From NCBI RefSeq assembly GCF_051020975.1, contig NC_135044.1, forward strand, positions 3,536,501 through 3,600,500: 64,000 bases of DNA, given 5' to 3'. Position numbers and translations under genes: made by a program. The notes below the pieces were generated by a model. The model was not told where the DNA came from. It was given only the letters and a program-made list of their open reading frames with translations, and searched no databases. How positions within the stretch are numbered: position 1 is the first letter of the stretch; the number at the start of each line of letters is the position of its first letter. This DNA is from Osmia lignaria lignaria. Its lineage: Eukaryota; Arthropoda; Insecta; Hymenoptera; Megachilidae. This document shows positions 51,315 to 63,856 of the stretch, one piece after another.

Positions 51315-51421
51315 GTGAAGCGCTGAACTATGATCGAAATGGTAAGTCTCTCAGGATTCGAGGAGCTTGCTTATTAGCCATTGATAGAGTCTACCATTTC
51401 GATCGCATTTTCACATTTCAC
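51315..51421 (+). ncRNA. Candidate microRNA-precursor-like hairpin
   Basis: GATCGAAATGGTA (51332-51344) pairs perfectly with TACCATTTCGATC (51392-51404). Further in, CTCT (51348-51351) pairs with AGAG (51386-51389), leaving a 34-base loop. Outside, after symmetric 11-base segments with partial pairing, GTGAAG (51315-51320) pairs with TTTCAC (51416-51421). The fold is thus about 107 bases long, with arms of about 22 nt above a lower stem, resembling an insect primary microRNA. Three G-U wobbles (51320-51416, 51325-51411, 51331-51405) exist only on the plus strand, which favours that strand. I do not recognise the arm sequences as a known microRNA. The large loop and the imperfect lower stem are weaknesses, and a chance or transposon-derived inverted repeat is the main alternative. 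Confidence 0.4.
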
Positions 51422-54400
51422 CACTAGATAACAGCGAAGGTACCATTCCAAAAAGTACCATTTCCAAGAATCCATTCGGAGAATTCCTCGGTCTGGATTC
51501 ATTTTTCCCTTGGGTTATAAATGGTCAATAAGTACGATATCTTTCTAAATCAGGTAGGAATCTGTAAGATAGAATTTTGCTAATAAGTAAATTGGAAAAA
51601 TTTCTTTAAAAAAATTCAGTTCTCTGTTTTAAGAGTAGACTGAAAAATTTCTTTTTAGCAAGAATAAAAGGTAAAAGAGTAATCAGTGAGATAGGAAAAC
51701 TGCAGGATCATTATAAGTGACTGTGTCTGATAATTTCTGAACATCTACTAGATAGTGACTCTAATGTTCCTGCACCGTATCTACCGATTTGCTTCATTTC
51801 CGTGGCTCTCCAAACGGTAGCTACATCACGTTTCACCATGGCATTTGTGTGCAGCCAGTTTCTCCTGTTCGATGTGCCGACATTATCTGTCTGCGACAAC
51901 CCTCTTCTCTTTCTTCTCGCCCTGTTGTACACCTTCCTCCTCTTCTTTTCTCCTTTATTCTTTGAAGCTCGATTCAGATGGTTCCCCGACAATTTCACGG
52001 AATAAGATATGGTAAGAGGGTTCCAGACTCTGGAAAATGATATTCCATTTAGTCGAACCAATAGAAACCGTTTCGTCCTTTTATCCTTTGGATAATGTTT
52101 CCTCTTTTCTTTTAATAATTTTTAGATTTGTTACAATTTTTATATCACCCAGTATTAATTTATAAGGGGTTATAAATAGAAGGGTTTAAAATGGCACTTC
52201 CGGACTGTAATTGTGAAACGCTGACTGCTTTATAGGCAATTATAACAGGATTATTGGGCAATTTATAGGGAATTCGAAAATGAAAATTGTATTCATGAAT
52301 CTGCAAGGAATCGTTCAACAATCTGCGGAATAAGGCGGCTCGCAATTAAGATTCGAAGAACGCCTCGTCGTCTACGACAGTTCCATTTCCGTTATCCTCG
52401 TGAAACCTTGACTTACGATAATACTTAAGCTCGAATATAAAAATCTGTCTTATTACGATTCATCGTGGCGATAATTGCTTTCGAAGAAAAATCCAAGAGG
52501 TATTAGAAATTTCTTAGCAAACAGAAATGGCAACTTTTCAAAAATTCCTTTGCTCATTTTTGTCTTCATAGTTTCTAAACTTTTTAACTATTTGGAGAGC
52601 TTCCTTCTTGTATTTTTTTCCAAAGCATGGGAATTCTGTAACAGAGAAAGGACTAAAAAGTACTAAACTATCAAACGTAATCCTGTAAGGGGTACTTTCG
52701 GAGCAAGTATCCACGGTCAGTATTTTCATTGCAATGGCCACTTGCACGGTAGATAATACGATAATCTTGGGAAGAGGCAATTTTCACAAGCTCCTCTCCA
52801 CGGAATATAATGCAATAATATAAAATTGTCTCTCGGTATCCTGGAAAAAGGAAGTCCCACGGATAACGTGGACGGCTTACCTCGGCCCAAAGGAACGCGT
52901 TATTCTCGTGGAAGAATGAAAGGCACCGGGATCCCGATGAGAATCGAGCAAAGAAGATTTGCCGAATTGACGGGCTGCACAGAATGGCGAAGAAGAAGGG
53001 AAACGATGAAGAGGAATAATGAGGAGGAAATTTCAAACGAGGAGAGAACGATGGCGAGCCAAGTGTTACGATTTTGGAAGATTTTCTATTATCGTAAGAG
53101 CAAAGATACTTTCGAACTTCTCTATTTGTAGAATCCAGCGGATTCGAAGAATTTAAAAATTGGATAGAAATTGAAAAGAAAATTGAAAAGTAGAAAAAAT
53201 TGAGTGAAAGTTGTCGAGGAAATTGTTTTCGGTATGAGCTCTCATTGCGCTCACCTTTTTCCTGCAACTTCAAAATAAAAGTGCACCGTTTTTATGCAAC
53301 TTTCATTTCTCGATTGTCAGACTGACGAAGGATAACGAATAATCCTTGACAGGAAGAAGCTAAGCACACTTTTTCACCCTTTCACGCCACCAGTAAACTC
53401 GATCCTGCTTTACGCTCGATCGTTGTTAGATGAATTGTTTACCCTTCCGCTTCTGCTAACTAATATTAAAGATCCTTCTCATTTGCAGCCATTCAAGATC
53501 CGTTACCGAGCTGCTCACTGCTGACAAAAGCCCTTGACGAATGAAAAAAGCCAGCTTTTGAAACTATTAACTCTAATGAACGGAGGCCCACCACGACGTT
53601 TCGTTTGACGAGCTTCCGATCAATCGTGATAATCGGTAATTCAATTTTCTGATCGGATGGAATAAAGCTTGATCGATCGTCTTCATCGATGACAGCATGA
53701 CTTTTCTTATATCAATTAGGAGTATGCTGAATTCTATACGGTTAATACCGAAATTTTTATTCAAAGCTGATTATATTCATTTCTATTTAGAATTTTTCAT
53801 TTAAAATTCAACGATTATTTGTAGATTAATGTTTCAGCATGTAGTTGAATTCGTAAGCATTGTTGGTTGCAAATCTTTTGACAAGGGTGCGAATAAGCCT
53901 TTTATCTGTATGACCCCGTCCCAGAAACGGGTGTCCGTGACTGGTTTGTCGCGACAACGTCCCTTTTTCCAATTATCGATTCGATCGGCCCTTTCCTTTT
54001 TAACTCGGCGCAGAAAAAAGGATTCACAATAGGTGAAAATATACATTACATTCACAGGAATCGGTCCTCGGTTAGCCGCGTGACAATAAAATCGAAATTA
54101 AACCCGTGATACATTGTTCGCCGTCCGAAACAGAATGCATTTGCCGCGATCGGAGAAAATTCAATGGGAAGGTAGCTGAATGGCCAATTAAATCCGGGAA
54201 AAAAACTGTATATTTCATCGGGATTATCTGCATTTCTTTTTCCCCGAATATTTCGAACACGTGTGAATTACTATGATTGGAAATTTTATAATGAAGTTAA
54301 TTTGTTTGATTTCAACCGTGCAACACGGTGTTGTTTATTCGAACGAAGGGAATTGAATGAAAATTTTAATGAAAATCATACGAGATTATTTTACATAATT

Positions 54401-57400
54401 TTATTCAATTTTCTTATAACAAATATGAAATGTAGGATGATACATAAAACGAGTGATTGTAATATTTATATAATTAAGAAGGAATATTAATTTTGAAAAT
54501 TTCAAATGGGAGCATCCTCTCCATAAAACGTTATCATCGTACAATATTCCACATAAGTATTCCTAAGAGTGTCAATAGTGCTGGTCACGTATAGAAAACT
54601 TCTGAAAACTCTTCCGTCCACGTTTTCTGTCTCGTAATCGTCGGTTCCTTCTTCCCTTCATCGCGCTCTTGTGTAATCGATTTGCGGAAGTGCCGATAAG
54701 TAAAACGTTATCGTCAGTCCTCCTGTGGGAAAGATAAACGGTCGAGCAGCTTGTCTTTCTTTCTTTCTTATAAAAAGAACCGTGGCAAAAGACGATCCTC
54801 GTGAACCAAGACATTATTTTCATCTGTAAAGAAAGATCCTCTCACTCTATAAAACTTACAGGTTTGCGTTTCAATTAAAATTCATTCGTTTTAAAACAGT
54901 GATATTTCAAAAAAAATTTGTATTTAGAAATGAACTGGGAAATTAGAAGGATCATAGGGTCCATTGGAAAATCGACAGGATAATGTCAGTCGGAAACAAG
55001 GGCAAGTTTTCTCAGTCTCAACGAAAGAAGACAGAGGAGGGAAAGTAAGGGTAGATGTCGACGATATTGCGGCTTGTATACCCGAGGCAACAGGGCTCAT
55101 ATCAAGCCGGCGACAATGTCCCCCATAATGCCGACAGTCCAGCATTGTCCGCTATTGGCGTACGGATATCTTTGCCGGTCGCGTGCAAAACCTTGGCAAT
55201 CTTGGTGCGAAGGGAACGTCTTCGGGCTGGTCGATATTGATGGACATCGAACGGACGTTTAATCGTTCCCTTGGCCAGCAAGCTGTCGTTTATTTGGCCC
55301 TCGTTCCTCTCGTCCAGCATCAAAATTACAATGGCCACCGCGTGGCCGTCGGGTATCCAACGGAGTTCCTTAGGAATTCGATTCTTCAGGATTCTGCGAT
55401 CGACTCTTCGGGTAACGAGACGTTATTGTAGCTAGTGACGAGAAGTTTGGACTTTCCGAAAGGTGGCTGTCCCTTTGCTAAGGGTACTGCAAGGTAAAGT
55501 AAGTTAAAAGTTAATTAACCTTTACACTGGCTAATTAATTCCTACAACTATTTTTGAAAAAATATCAATTTACGGGATGTTCCATGGACGTTCGATAAAA
55601 AGGAATATAGAATCTCACGTATAATGGCCCCCGTTTAAAGGTACATCGGTACTTAGGACACTTGACGCGTACGAACAAGTGGCAAATCGTTGGTCCCTTT
55701 CGTTCCAGACACCAGTTGTAAAACTCGTCTTCTCGAAGTCTAATATCGAACGTGCTTCACTTTCCAGGGGTATACGGACGCGTGTGTATCGTCTGTCGAA
55801 TCAGCGATCGGTCGACGAGGGACCATTCCTCACAATTAGCGGCGATTCAGGTGCCGTTTTACCATCCGGACAAGCTAACGTTCCATTCGTTCGTCCAGCA
55901 CGGAACTCGTCGGCCGCGGATAATTATTTTCCGATTATGATTGATAATCCAACGGCACGATATCGTGCGGTCTCGAGCTGGTTATCTATCACTGTAAACG
56001 TCGTCAGTGGAATTGTTAAGCATTGAATAGAATTTTGTTACTCGAGGAATATCGTCTTTGAACAGGGTGCTGTTAGCGAATGCTAAGAGGGATGTAAAGA
56101 ATTTTCTCTTGTTTTTCTTCTGTTTGCATTTCTTTTTGGTAATTGTTGGTAAGTGTTGGTAATTGTGTAGAATAGAATCGGGAATGAAAGAAAGTTGGAA
56201 GGATCATTTCTGACGAAATGGCAAGATTAGTATACGTGCGTGTCTACAGAGAGGCTGGTTCACCCCTCGGTCGCGTTTATGATACATTCGAGTCACATAG
56301 GACCCCGCCACCGTTCGATGTATTCATCGTATGTAACCCGAACGGGACTCCATAAAATACTACCCTTCCACACGATTTTGTTCGGCCGAATAAGTTATTG
56401 TAGCGCGCTCTATTTTGATACGGCGACGCCTGGCCGACCGGTTGCACGCTGAATACCGAATGCCGCGTATATATTCGGCCAAACAAAGTGGAATTCGATT
56501 TTATGGGGCCTCGAGGAACGCTACTGTACGCGCGATACGGACAATCGAGTCTCGTTTACGGGGAACGCCCTTTCGCGGATCTCTCTTTTATCTTTTCCAT
56601 TCTCGTGACACCGAGATCACTCGCTTTCTCCTTTCTCTTTCTCGTACAGCAGACGTCTTTCATCCCCTACGAAAGGGTAAAATTCTTGTAACTTTATCTT
56701 TGCTCTGATTTTTCATCGGTTTATCTCAGAGTAAAATATAGCAGACCAACAAAGTGGCCGTTTTTAAAAATGCCACCAAATTCGTGTAAATACTTCAATT
56801 TTCGCACAGAATTTATTTTGTGAAAATACAAATACTGTCTCGAAGTTTAGTGACACCTAATCCTTGTCGGGGTAGGTTTAAGGTGGGGATCGTTAAAGAA
56901 TTTCGCGACGGCTCGTCGTTTCCTTGAATTTCAGGATGCACCCCTTTGGTATCCGGTTGGATGCAGCTGGCAACTGGCCGACAGGACGGCGCGATAAAAG
57001 GACAACAAAACGCCACGAGGCGTGGCGATTAACTGAAACAACCGGCTCGACAATGGAGTAATCAGCGAGCTTTTCGACGCACCCATTCCCACCCTTACCA
57101 TTCGACGTCGCGGGACACCGTTGTTGTCGCTTCAGCAATCGCAACGATGATGATGCCCCGTCCTCTTTGTCTCGTCGCGTTTCTTTTCGACACTGTCATA
57201 GTCAATCTTGGTGAGAAAAGCATAATTTTATGATGGGAGATATTTAACTTCCTTGAAAGTAAAGGAATTAGGGATCGATTATCTTGAGAAAAGAGAATTC
57301 TTACAAAACGTTCGAAAAACATTGGTACTATTAGACATACTTCTTCCCGAAGGAATACGTCATCCCAACAAACTGAAGAAAAGGAGAAATCTAAGGGAAT

Positions 57401-60043
57401 GAGAGGAGAAAGGAGGGGCAATAGGGAGGGAAAGACGTTAAGTGACTTTTCGACGTTCGCATTTTCTCTCGATCCCGTTGATAACGAAGACGTGAAACGG
57501 GAATTTCTCTATCAGTTGTCGTTCTCACTTTCTCCATCCCTCTTCCGTTATCAACTCGGTTGCTCTTTAAGCCGATGGGGGTGGCACGCGACCGCTGATT
57601 ATACCATTCATCGCGCAACGTGGTCCGAAAGAGGGTTGCAAGCGGACTCGTAAACGTCGTAGCACCCTCTCCTGCGCAGCCTGGGTGCCCACTTTGGTCC
57701 TGCTGCCTACTACGGCCTTGAATGCTCCCTCATCAATGAAACAATCCGGCTTTCCGGTAGCCCGTCGCCGACGGCTCCTTAATTTCGGGATACTGCGACG
57801 TCGATGCCACCCTCTTTTCACCGGCTCCTTCTTCTTCGATCAATTACCACTGTTTTGTATTTGTTTCCAACTTTTTCCGCTTTGTATTCGATTCTGTGTG
57901 CTTCAATTAAATATTAATTACATGAAATTTCAATTCTGTTGGCCAATTTTAGCGGATGATTTTACAGAAATTAAAAAAAGAAATTTCATGTAATTAATGT
58001 TTACTACCAATCATATTGTATCTTATATCGAAATTTCTGCAGTAATGAACAATTTTAAACAAAGAAAAATGAATGTCAGTTTCTAAGTAAAGGAACAGCA
58101 GCGAAAAAGAGGCGTGATGTTTGCTGGCGATACAGGCTAATTGAAAGTGTCAGTGTACAGATAAGGGTGTTGCATCGTGGAGAGTGTGAAAAGAGACACG
58201 GCTCCCCTTTCGAGTTCCTTTCTTCTCGTCGATGACCGATAAAAATCGTGCTCACACCCCACGAACGATGGAGAATGTGTAACGAGGGGGACGATAAAGG
58301 AGCGCCGACAGAATGACAGTCGACCGAGTCATTCAGTATCGTGTAGTGAATTTATGATCGAGTTAATAACAGAACAAATAGCTGATTGCTTTCGATAATC
58401 TATCCTCCATTCGTTTCACCCTTCTTTCTTCCCCATTGATTGAATCTTTTTTGAATTTGTTCACCAATCTTTAATTATTCTCTACAGTACAGAAAATTAT
58501 TTCTCTTGTATAAAAGAAAAATGATTTTTCCTCTTTGTTTCTCATTATCCCTTCAAGATAGGATAGATTGCACTTTTCTTCTGCTGCAGATGAATATATT
58601 TGAAAACTTTCCGGAAATTCGACGGCAGCGAGCATAACAGTCGCTTCTTTATGGAACCTGAAATTCACCGAGGTGTTACCACCAACACATAGCCCTCTTG
58701 TCTCGTTTTATACCTCCTCTTTATCGTCTTATCACCGAAGACGTCTTTAGCCATGGTTCTATTCCCCCTTGCTTCTTCCAGCAAGACATCGCCTCGACTG
58801 ATAACATTTATTTCAAGAAATAAGGCCCTCCTCGTTCTTTACTCGTACAACGAGCGAACAAAGCGAGAAAATATTTCTGTATTCCGAGGTGGAGGTGAGA
58901 AAGCAATGGTGTATTAATCATTAGTGTCAACAATGTTGGGAGAAATTCCATAAGATTTCTGTTACAGTTAAATGAAAGTTATTTTATTCTAAAATTATAA
59001 TTAATTTTTTAACATCTTCCTATTGATTTCTTTTTTAATATTATCTGATAGAAAATTGGAAACTTAAATTTGAAAATTAATCCACTTGTTAATAAAACAA
59101 ATTAATCGATCCAATCTATCACCAATTAACCTCGTTAACACAATTCACAGAAAAAAGGACATTAACAATTCTCATTTTCAAATCCTCGAGTCCACAATCA
59201 TCCCCTCAGCCAATCGGATCAGTCCGACCACGAGGTACCTATTCTACTTACCTCTTCTCCTGAAAGCGATCCTCATCCGTCATTGTCTTCCCGAGGCATC
59301 AATGTCGACCGGATGCAGGCTGACCATCGGCTTCGAGGGAAAAGGTGAGAAAAGCAACGGTAGTACGATAATCTGCGTAACAGACACACAACCGGTGGTT
59401 CGACTCTGTCGAACAAGCTAGTCTCGAAAGGGAGAAGAGGAAGATAAACGGTAGCGAGAAAGAAGGAACAACCTCCACCTGTTGAACGCGGTTCTGTCCT
59501 CGGTCCGCCATGTCGACGAAGGAGCCAATCGTGGGTGTCCATTAGCCGTGGACGATGGTGGGAGAGAAGGAAGATCCCTGGTTGGCCGATCCTTGTTTCC
59601 CCGCGTCCCACGGGACTCCCGGCTACTTCACGGCTCTCCGATTCCTCCCTGGCTCATCCCAGAGCCCGACGTCACAGAGGTCCTGACGGATCCTTGCCAG
59701 TACTCGTCACGGACGGTATCAATCACACTGCTTGCTGCGATCGGTTCCGCGTCGGTTGCGTGCATGACCTGTTGATGATTCGACAATGAGCCCGTGTGCG
59801 GTTGATTAAAGAATGTATCCTTGACGTGGAAAGTTTTCGGACACGCGGTAACGGGACGCAGGGTGTGTGAACCACCGGATGGTTAACGAAGAAACACGGT
59901 ACAGAAAGAAGAAGTGTTTGTGTCGGAAATTGAGAACGAAGAAAAATGAGCATAGTGAAAGAAAAAATTATTCTATCCATGATACAATGTGATAGAAAGA
60001 TTGTATTAAATAATTAAGGTAGAAGTTGATGGTTGTAATTGAT
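51422..60043. other. Intergenic, no supported gene; upstream region of Sox21a
   Basis: Long frames (52671-53273 minus, 55679-56026 plus) are unrecognisable, and the second lacks an ATG start (it begins GTG). SOX heptamers occur at 55328 and 57050, and an ACAATG/CATTGT pair faces each other around 55108-55150. A 7-bp hairpin CGCCACG-AGG-CGTGGCG lies at 57011-57027. I cannot identify a core promoter for Sox21a; its 5' untranslated region must lie in or beyond the right end of this stretch. Confidence 0.6.
56136..56165 (+). repeat. 10-bp tandem repeat, three units
   Basis: TTGGTAATTG, TTGGTAAGTG and TTGGTAATTG follow one another, with TG after. The first and last units form ATTGT at their junction with the following base, so two SOX-like cores are 20 bp apart. 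Confidence 0.9.
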
Positions 60044-60073
60044 TGAAAGGATCGCGAGGACAGAACGGTCGAG

Positions 60074-60276
60074 ATGTCGTCGAAAACTCTTCATAACGAA
60101 CATATTAAGAGACCTATGAACGCGTTCATGGTTTGGTCACGAGGACAGCGACGGAAAATGGCCCAGGAGAATCCCAAGATGCACAATTCGGAGATTTCGA
60201 AGAGGCTCGGAGCTGAATGGAAGCTGCTCAGCGAGAGCGAGAAGCGGCCTTTCATCGATGAAGCTAAAAGACTTAG
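60074..60276 (+). CDS. Sox21a: Sox21a, first coding exon (N-terminus and most of the HMG box)
   Basis: SoxB2-group transcription factor. The ATG at 60074 follows an in-frame stop (TGA, 60044-60046) by nine codons, which fixes the start unless a 5' splice intervenes. After a short nine-residue leader the HMG box begins at HIKRPMNAFMVWSRGQRRKM and runs through NPKMHNSEISKRLGAEWKLL to DEAKRLR. The RPMNAFMVW minor-groove-binding motif and NSEISKRLG are intact. A very short N-terminus is typical of vertebrate SOX14/SOX21, the SoxB2 relatives. The AQENP and EWKLL words separate it from Dichaete, as remembered. The exon ends in phase 2 at ..TTAG|GTGAGT, so an Arg codon (AG|A) is split within the HMG box, an arrangement unlike the mostly intronless vertebrate SoxB genes. 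The paralogue name (21a versus 21b) is inferred by exclusion from the left gene. Confidence 0.9.
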
Positions 60277-61215
60277 GTGAGTGTCGAGATTTACTACAAT
60301 TCTGTGTTAATTACAAGGTTCGTCATATTTTATGCACCACGGTAAGCCTTTATAGAATTTCGAAAATAGAGAAAAAGGGAAGTAGGATTAACGAAAGTTC
60401 CCTCGGTATCGTTTCAAATCGATGCCCAGAATTTTTCTTTACCTCGCTAATTGCTCTTTAGTTCACGAGTGGTCGAACGAAATTATCGCATCGAGGCGTA
60501 TCTGCAATAACCGAAAGGGGGGGAATGAAAAACGAGAAGGGGAGAGCTCGTACTTCATAATACGGTACATTGTTGCTAAAGCTAAGGGCGTGCTGCCCTA
60601 AGCCAAGGGGTGGAATAGGGTGAACGAAGTGGTATTTACGAAGGTGGAGGGGGACAGGCCCTTTATTACCGACCCTGAATATTTAATCATTGTTATGAGT
60701 TTATTTAGCGATGAACAGGTCGAAGAGATTTCACGAATGAACGGCATCGTTTCTCTTTAGATTTTATATTTCCAATTATCGATATTATAGGGGGAAGTTA
60801 ATTTGGCAAAAATCGATGGAAGATTTTGAAGTTAAAAATATTGAATACCTAAAATTTTGTATAATACTTGAAACCGTATTTTTGCGGTGAATTTAGATAA
60901 CGAGAGGCAGTGAAGGGAAAAAGAAAAGCAAAGATAAAGGGTAATAAAAGGGAAATAAAATGGAGAATAGCGAACACAGAGAGACGAGGATTAATTTAAA
61001 AGCGCCACGACAGAATCCACTTCTATCACGGTTTTTCTAAAGCAAAAATTGCCGGGATAGGCAATTGATAGGAGATGGCTGGGGTTGAATATAAACTCAG
61101 GGAATCACCCGGCATGGCGATAGGGCTCGTAAAATAAATAATGGAATAATAAAGTCGTTTCTTCTAAAGCGCGTCACCGTCGATTCCCTTTCAATTGCCA
61201 AGTGTACGTTTTCAC

Positions 61216-61295
61216 TCGGTTTTGAAAAAAAAAACCGACTACAGTGACAAAATAAAAAATCACTCCGGTTATAGCGACGAAATGTAACATCAAAT
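61216..61295 (+). repeat. Inverted TCGGTTTT/AAAACCGA followed by a 30-bp imperfect tandem
   Basis: TCGGTTTT (61216-61223) and AAAACCGA (61231-61238) form an 8-bp inverted repeat. From 61235 and 61265 two similar units begin (CCGACTACAGTGACAAAAT and CCGGTTATAGCGACGAAAT), with a possible degraded third unit from 61296. It may be a remnant of a satellite or element end. Confidence 0.5.
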
Positions 61296-62613
61296 CCGAT
61301 TTTCCATCGATAACTGCGATAGAATCGACAAAAAAAAGAACAGGTATTGTAAAATTTCTTCCCTCAATACGTTTTCACCTAGCGCAATTTTGTTGTATTC
61401 TTGTTGAATGAACAATTGAACCAGTATTGCATTCAAAGGGACAAATTTTAAACTTTTCATTAAAAAGAAGAACAAGATACAAATTTTCATAACAGTTATA
61501 TCTAATAAAATGTGCTCAATATATTTAAAATAATGTTGCAAAATTATTATAAGTCCTATAATTATGTAAAATTCAATAAGTCCTTCAGAAAATGTAAAAA
61601 TTAAAAAGTTGATTTTTTCCAAGTTCTATATTAAAATTTTCCCTTTGAAAGCTGAAGCCTATCTTCGTATTTCAATAACAACGTGTAATAATTAAAAACG
61701 AAGTACCATTTTGTACATCCTTCTTGACGATCAAATAATTTTCAACTAATTCGAAGACGTCGATATTGACTTCATTCTATAAAAGATTTCAGCCAAACCA
61801 AGAGAAAAGGGGTGTCGATCCGCGTAGGGTGGAGGAAAATTTTGGCCAAAGTGTGGCCGACGAATCCGCTTTTCTGGCGGATGGCAGCGTCGGTGACGAC
61901 TTTGGTAACGGCAGGGCGCCGTGACGACGAGGGGGGGGTTGCGGCGAACGGCGATAAAATAAAGAGGAGAGGGCCCGATAAAAGTCGTTTCGTTCCGTTA
62001 GAACCACACCACCGGTAGGAACGGGTTCCCCTGGAGCCGTGCCGTCACTGGCCCGACGTAATCTGTCCGTTCGTTCACGGCGACTCACAATGTGGCCCCC
62101 GAGATAACAAATAAAGCCCCATTGTCGCAATTGTGTGGATTTAAAAGGATTTGCGCGGCTCCTCTGCCGACCCCTACCCCTCTTCTGCCGCGTCCTTCTT
62201 GCTCACCCTCTTTCGTTCGTTGGCTGTGCCGTTGCCACTGCTGCTGTCTGTCCGACCATTCCCTCCTCCAGCCCTCTTTTCCACGACTTCCTGGTCCCTC
62301 GTTCTTGTTCCCGTCGCGAGGAAACCGGCAAGGAAAATCGGCGGAACGAAAATGGTCTCGCGGGGGTGGTGACCACTTTGCGGATTGATAGGTTCGTCCT
62401 GGACACGGTTGGCGAGCATTTCATGGGGAGGCAGGATTAACGTAACTACTATTCAATGTTTCGGGGTTGTTTTACGAAGGGTTAATTTTATTACAAGACT
62501 GCTTCTTGATTTGGTAGCAAAGTTAAGTAGTGGTAAGTAAGTAATCTCAATATTCCCCACATTATCATCTGCCCAAAACGGTATAATGATTAAATAATCC
62601 TTGGTAACCATCG

Positions 62614-62774
62614 ACAATAGTTATCATTCGGTAGATTCGATGACAGGTACCGCGAAAGGTGAGCATCCTGCAAACTCCGTCGATCATTGCCAGGACAATC
62701 ACGTTTATGACGAATCGTTACACTAATGACAATCGCGTAGCCAGCATCGGACAATCGTGACTAATTGTTATTGT
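62614..62774. promoter_or_regulatory. Cluster of six SOX-core words in the Sox21a intron
   Basis: ACAAT starts at 62614, 62695, 62729 and 62751, and ATTGT starts at 62764 and 62770: six in 161 bases, on both strands. The position inside the intron of a SOX gene suggests possible autoregulation (inference). Confidence 0.35.
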
Positions 62775-62881
62775 TTCTTGTTGCGGTTGCCGCGAGCGCA
62801 ACTACCGCGCGGCTTATGTCCACCGATATGATATAACGCGTTGTTTATCGCGCCGTTGGAAACGATGTGGTCGCTATGGTA

Positions 62882-62919
62882 GTGGTGGTGGTGGTTGTGT
62901 CGGTTGTGGTGGTGGAGGG
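62882..62919. repeat. (GTG)n-like microsatellite
   Basis: Interrupted GTG/TGG trinucleotide run. Confidence 0.85.
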
Positions 62920-63856
62920 TTCCCAGCGAATTGTAAAGATTACGCCCGATGTTTATGCATTTATGCTGAATTATTGTCGGCGGGGCTTTACCGATGTTTA
63001 TGCTGATTTACGCTTTGTGCTATCTGCCGGGACACATTGTCCCGGAATTATTATTCCGCTGCGTCACTCTCGCCACGAGAAACCGAAATTTCGGATTTCG
63101 TTCGCGAGTTGGAAAATTCACGTCACCCCTTACCACCCCCCTTCACTGGCTACCCCTGTGGGGGTGTTTCGTGTTATTCCACGGTACGATTCGAAGAAAC
63201 GTTTTATTCTTTACAATATTTCGTTATTCCTAATAACATATGTGATGGATTTTTATGAAAATTCAGATTCATTTTTTAATTACGAAATAGATAAATGGTT
63301 ATTTCTGTCGCAGAGTGTATGAATTTAAGCAGCCGGCGTTGTACGCGCGCGTTTCCAAGAGAATTCCCCGCGAAAAAGACGAGCTCTCGGCCGTGAAACA
63401 CCTATCTCGTTCGCTTTCTTTTATCTACACGAGGCGAAGCATAAATAAGGACTGCGTTTGTGCGCCTCTTGGGTACATAATGGAGTATTATGTGATGGAG
63501 ATACCGCGGGGTTCTGACTCTTCCCCTCTCGTCCCTCTTTCAGCAGCCCTGCTGCGCCTCCAACCAGGGTGTGTGTACAAGATATTTACTACAAATACCC
63601 ATGGTGGGCCGTATCGTGTCCTAGCACCACGATAATACGTCCCTTTGTACGGATAACGGTGTCGAGAGCAAAGTTTACCGAATTCTAGACTGTCTCGTGC
63701 GATTCTTCGCGGGATAACGAATGACACCTCTGACTATTGAACGTAGATACCGAAGAAATCATTGTCTAAAGGCTTTGCAAGGACGATTACGAAAAATGTC
63801 ACCAAAGAAAATCATTCGAACACGTGCTAACATTTTCGGAAACATTTCTGTTTCAG

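Larger units (their letters stand above)
60277..63856 (+). other. Sox21a intron inside the HMG box
   Basis: This 3.6-kb phase-2 intron has donor GTGAGT and acceptor TTTCAG. It is AT-rich from about 61200 to 61790 and GC-rich from about 61800 to 62400. It holds CCATTGT at 62119-62125, an ACAAT/ATTGT cluster at 62614-62774 and a TGG microsatellite. The short frames inside it are not recognisable as genes. Confidence 0.85.

Noticed and set aside
52671..53273. 200-codon open frame on the minus strand
   Set aside because: Phe/Ser-rich composition without a recognisable domain, no sign of splice-flanked exon structure, and overlapping frames on the other strand of similar quality.
55679..56026. 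115-codon frame with ordinary composition
   Set aside because: It begins with GTG, not ATG, and has no domain I recognise; it could only be an exon, and no good flanking splice sites were identified.
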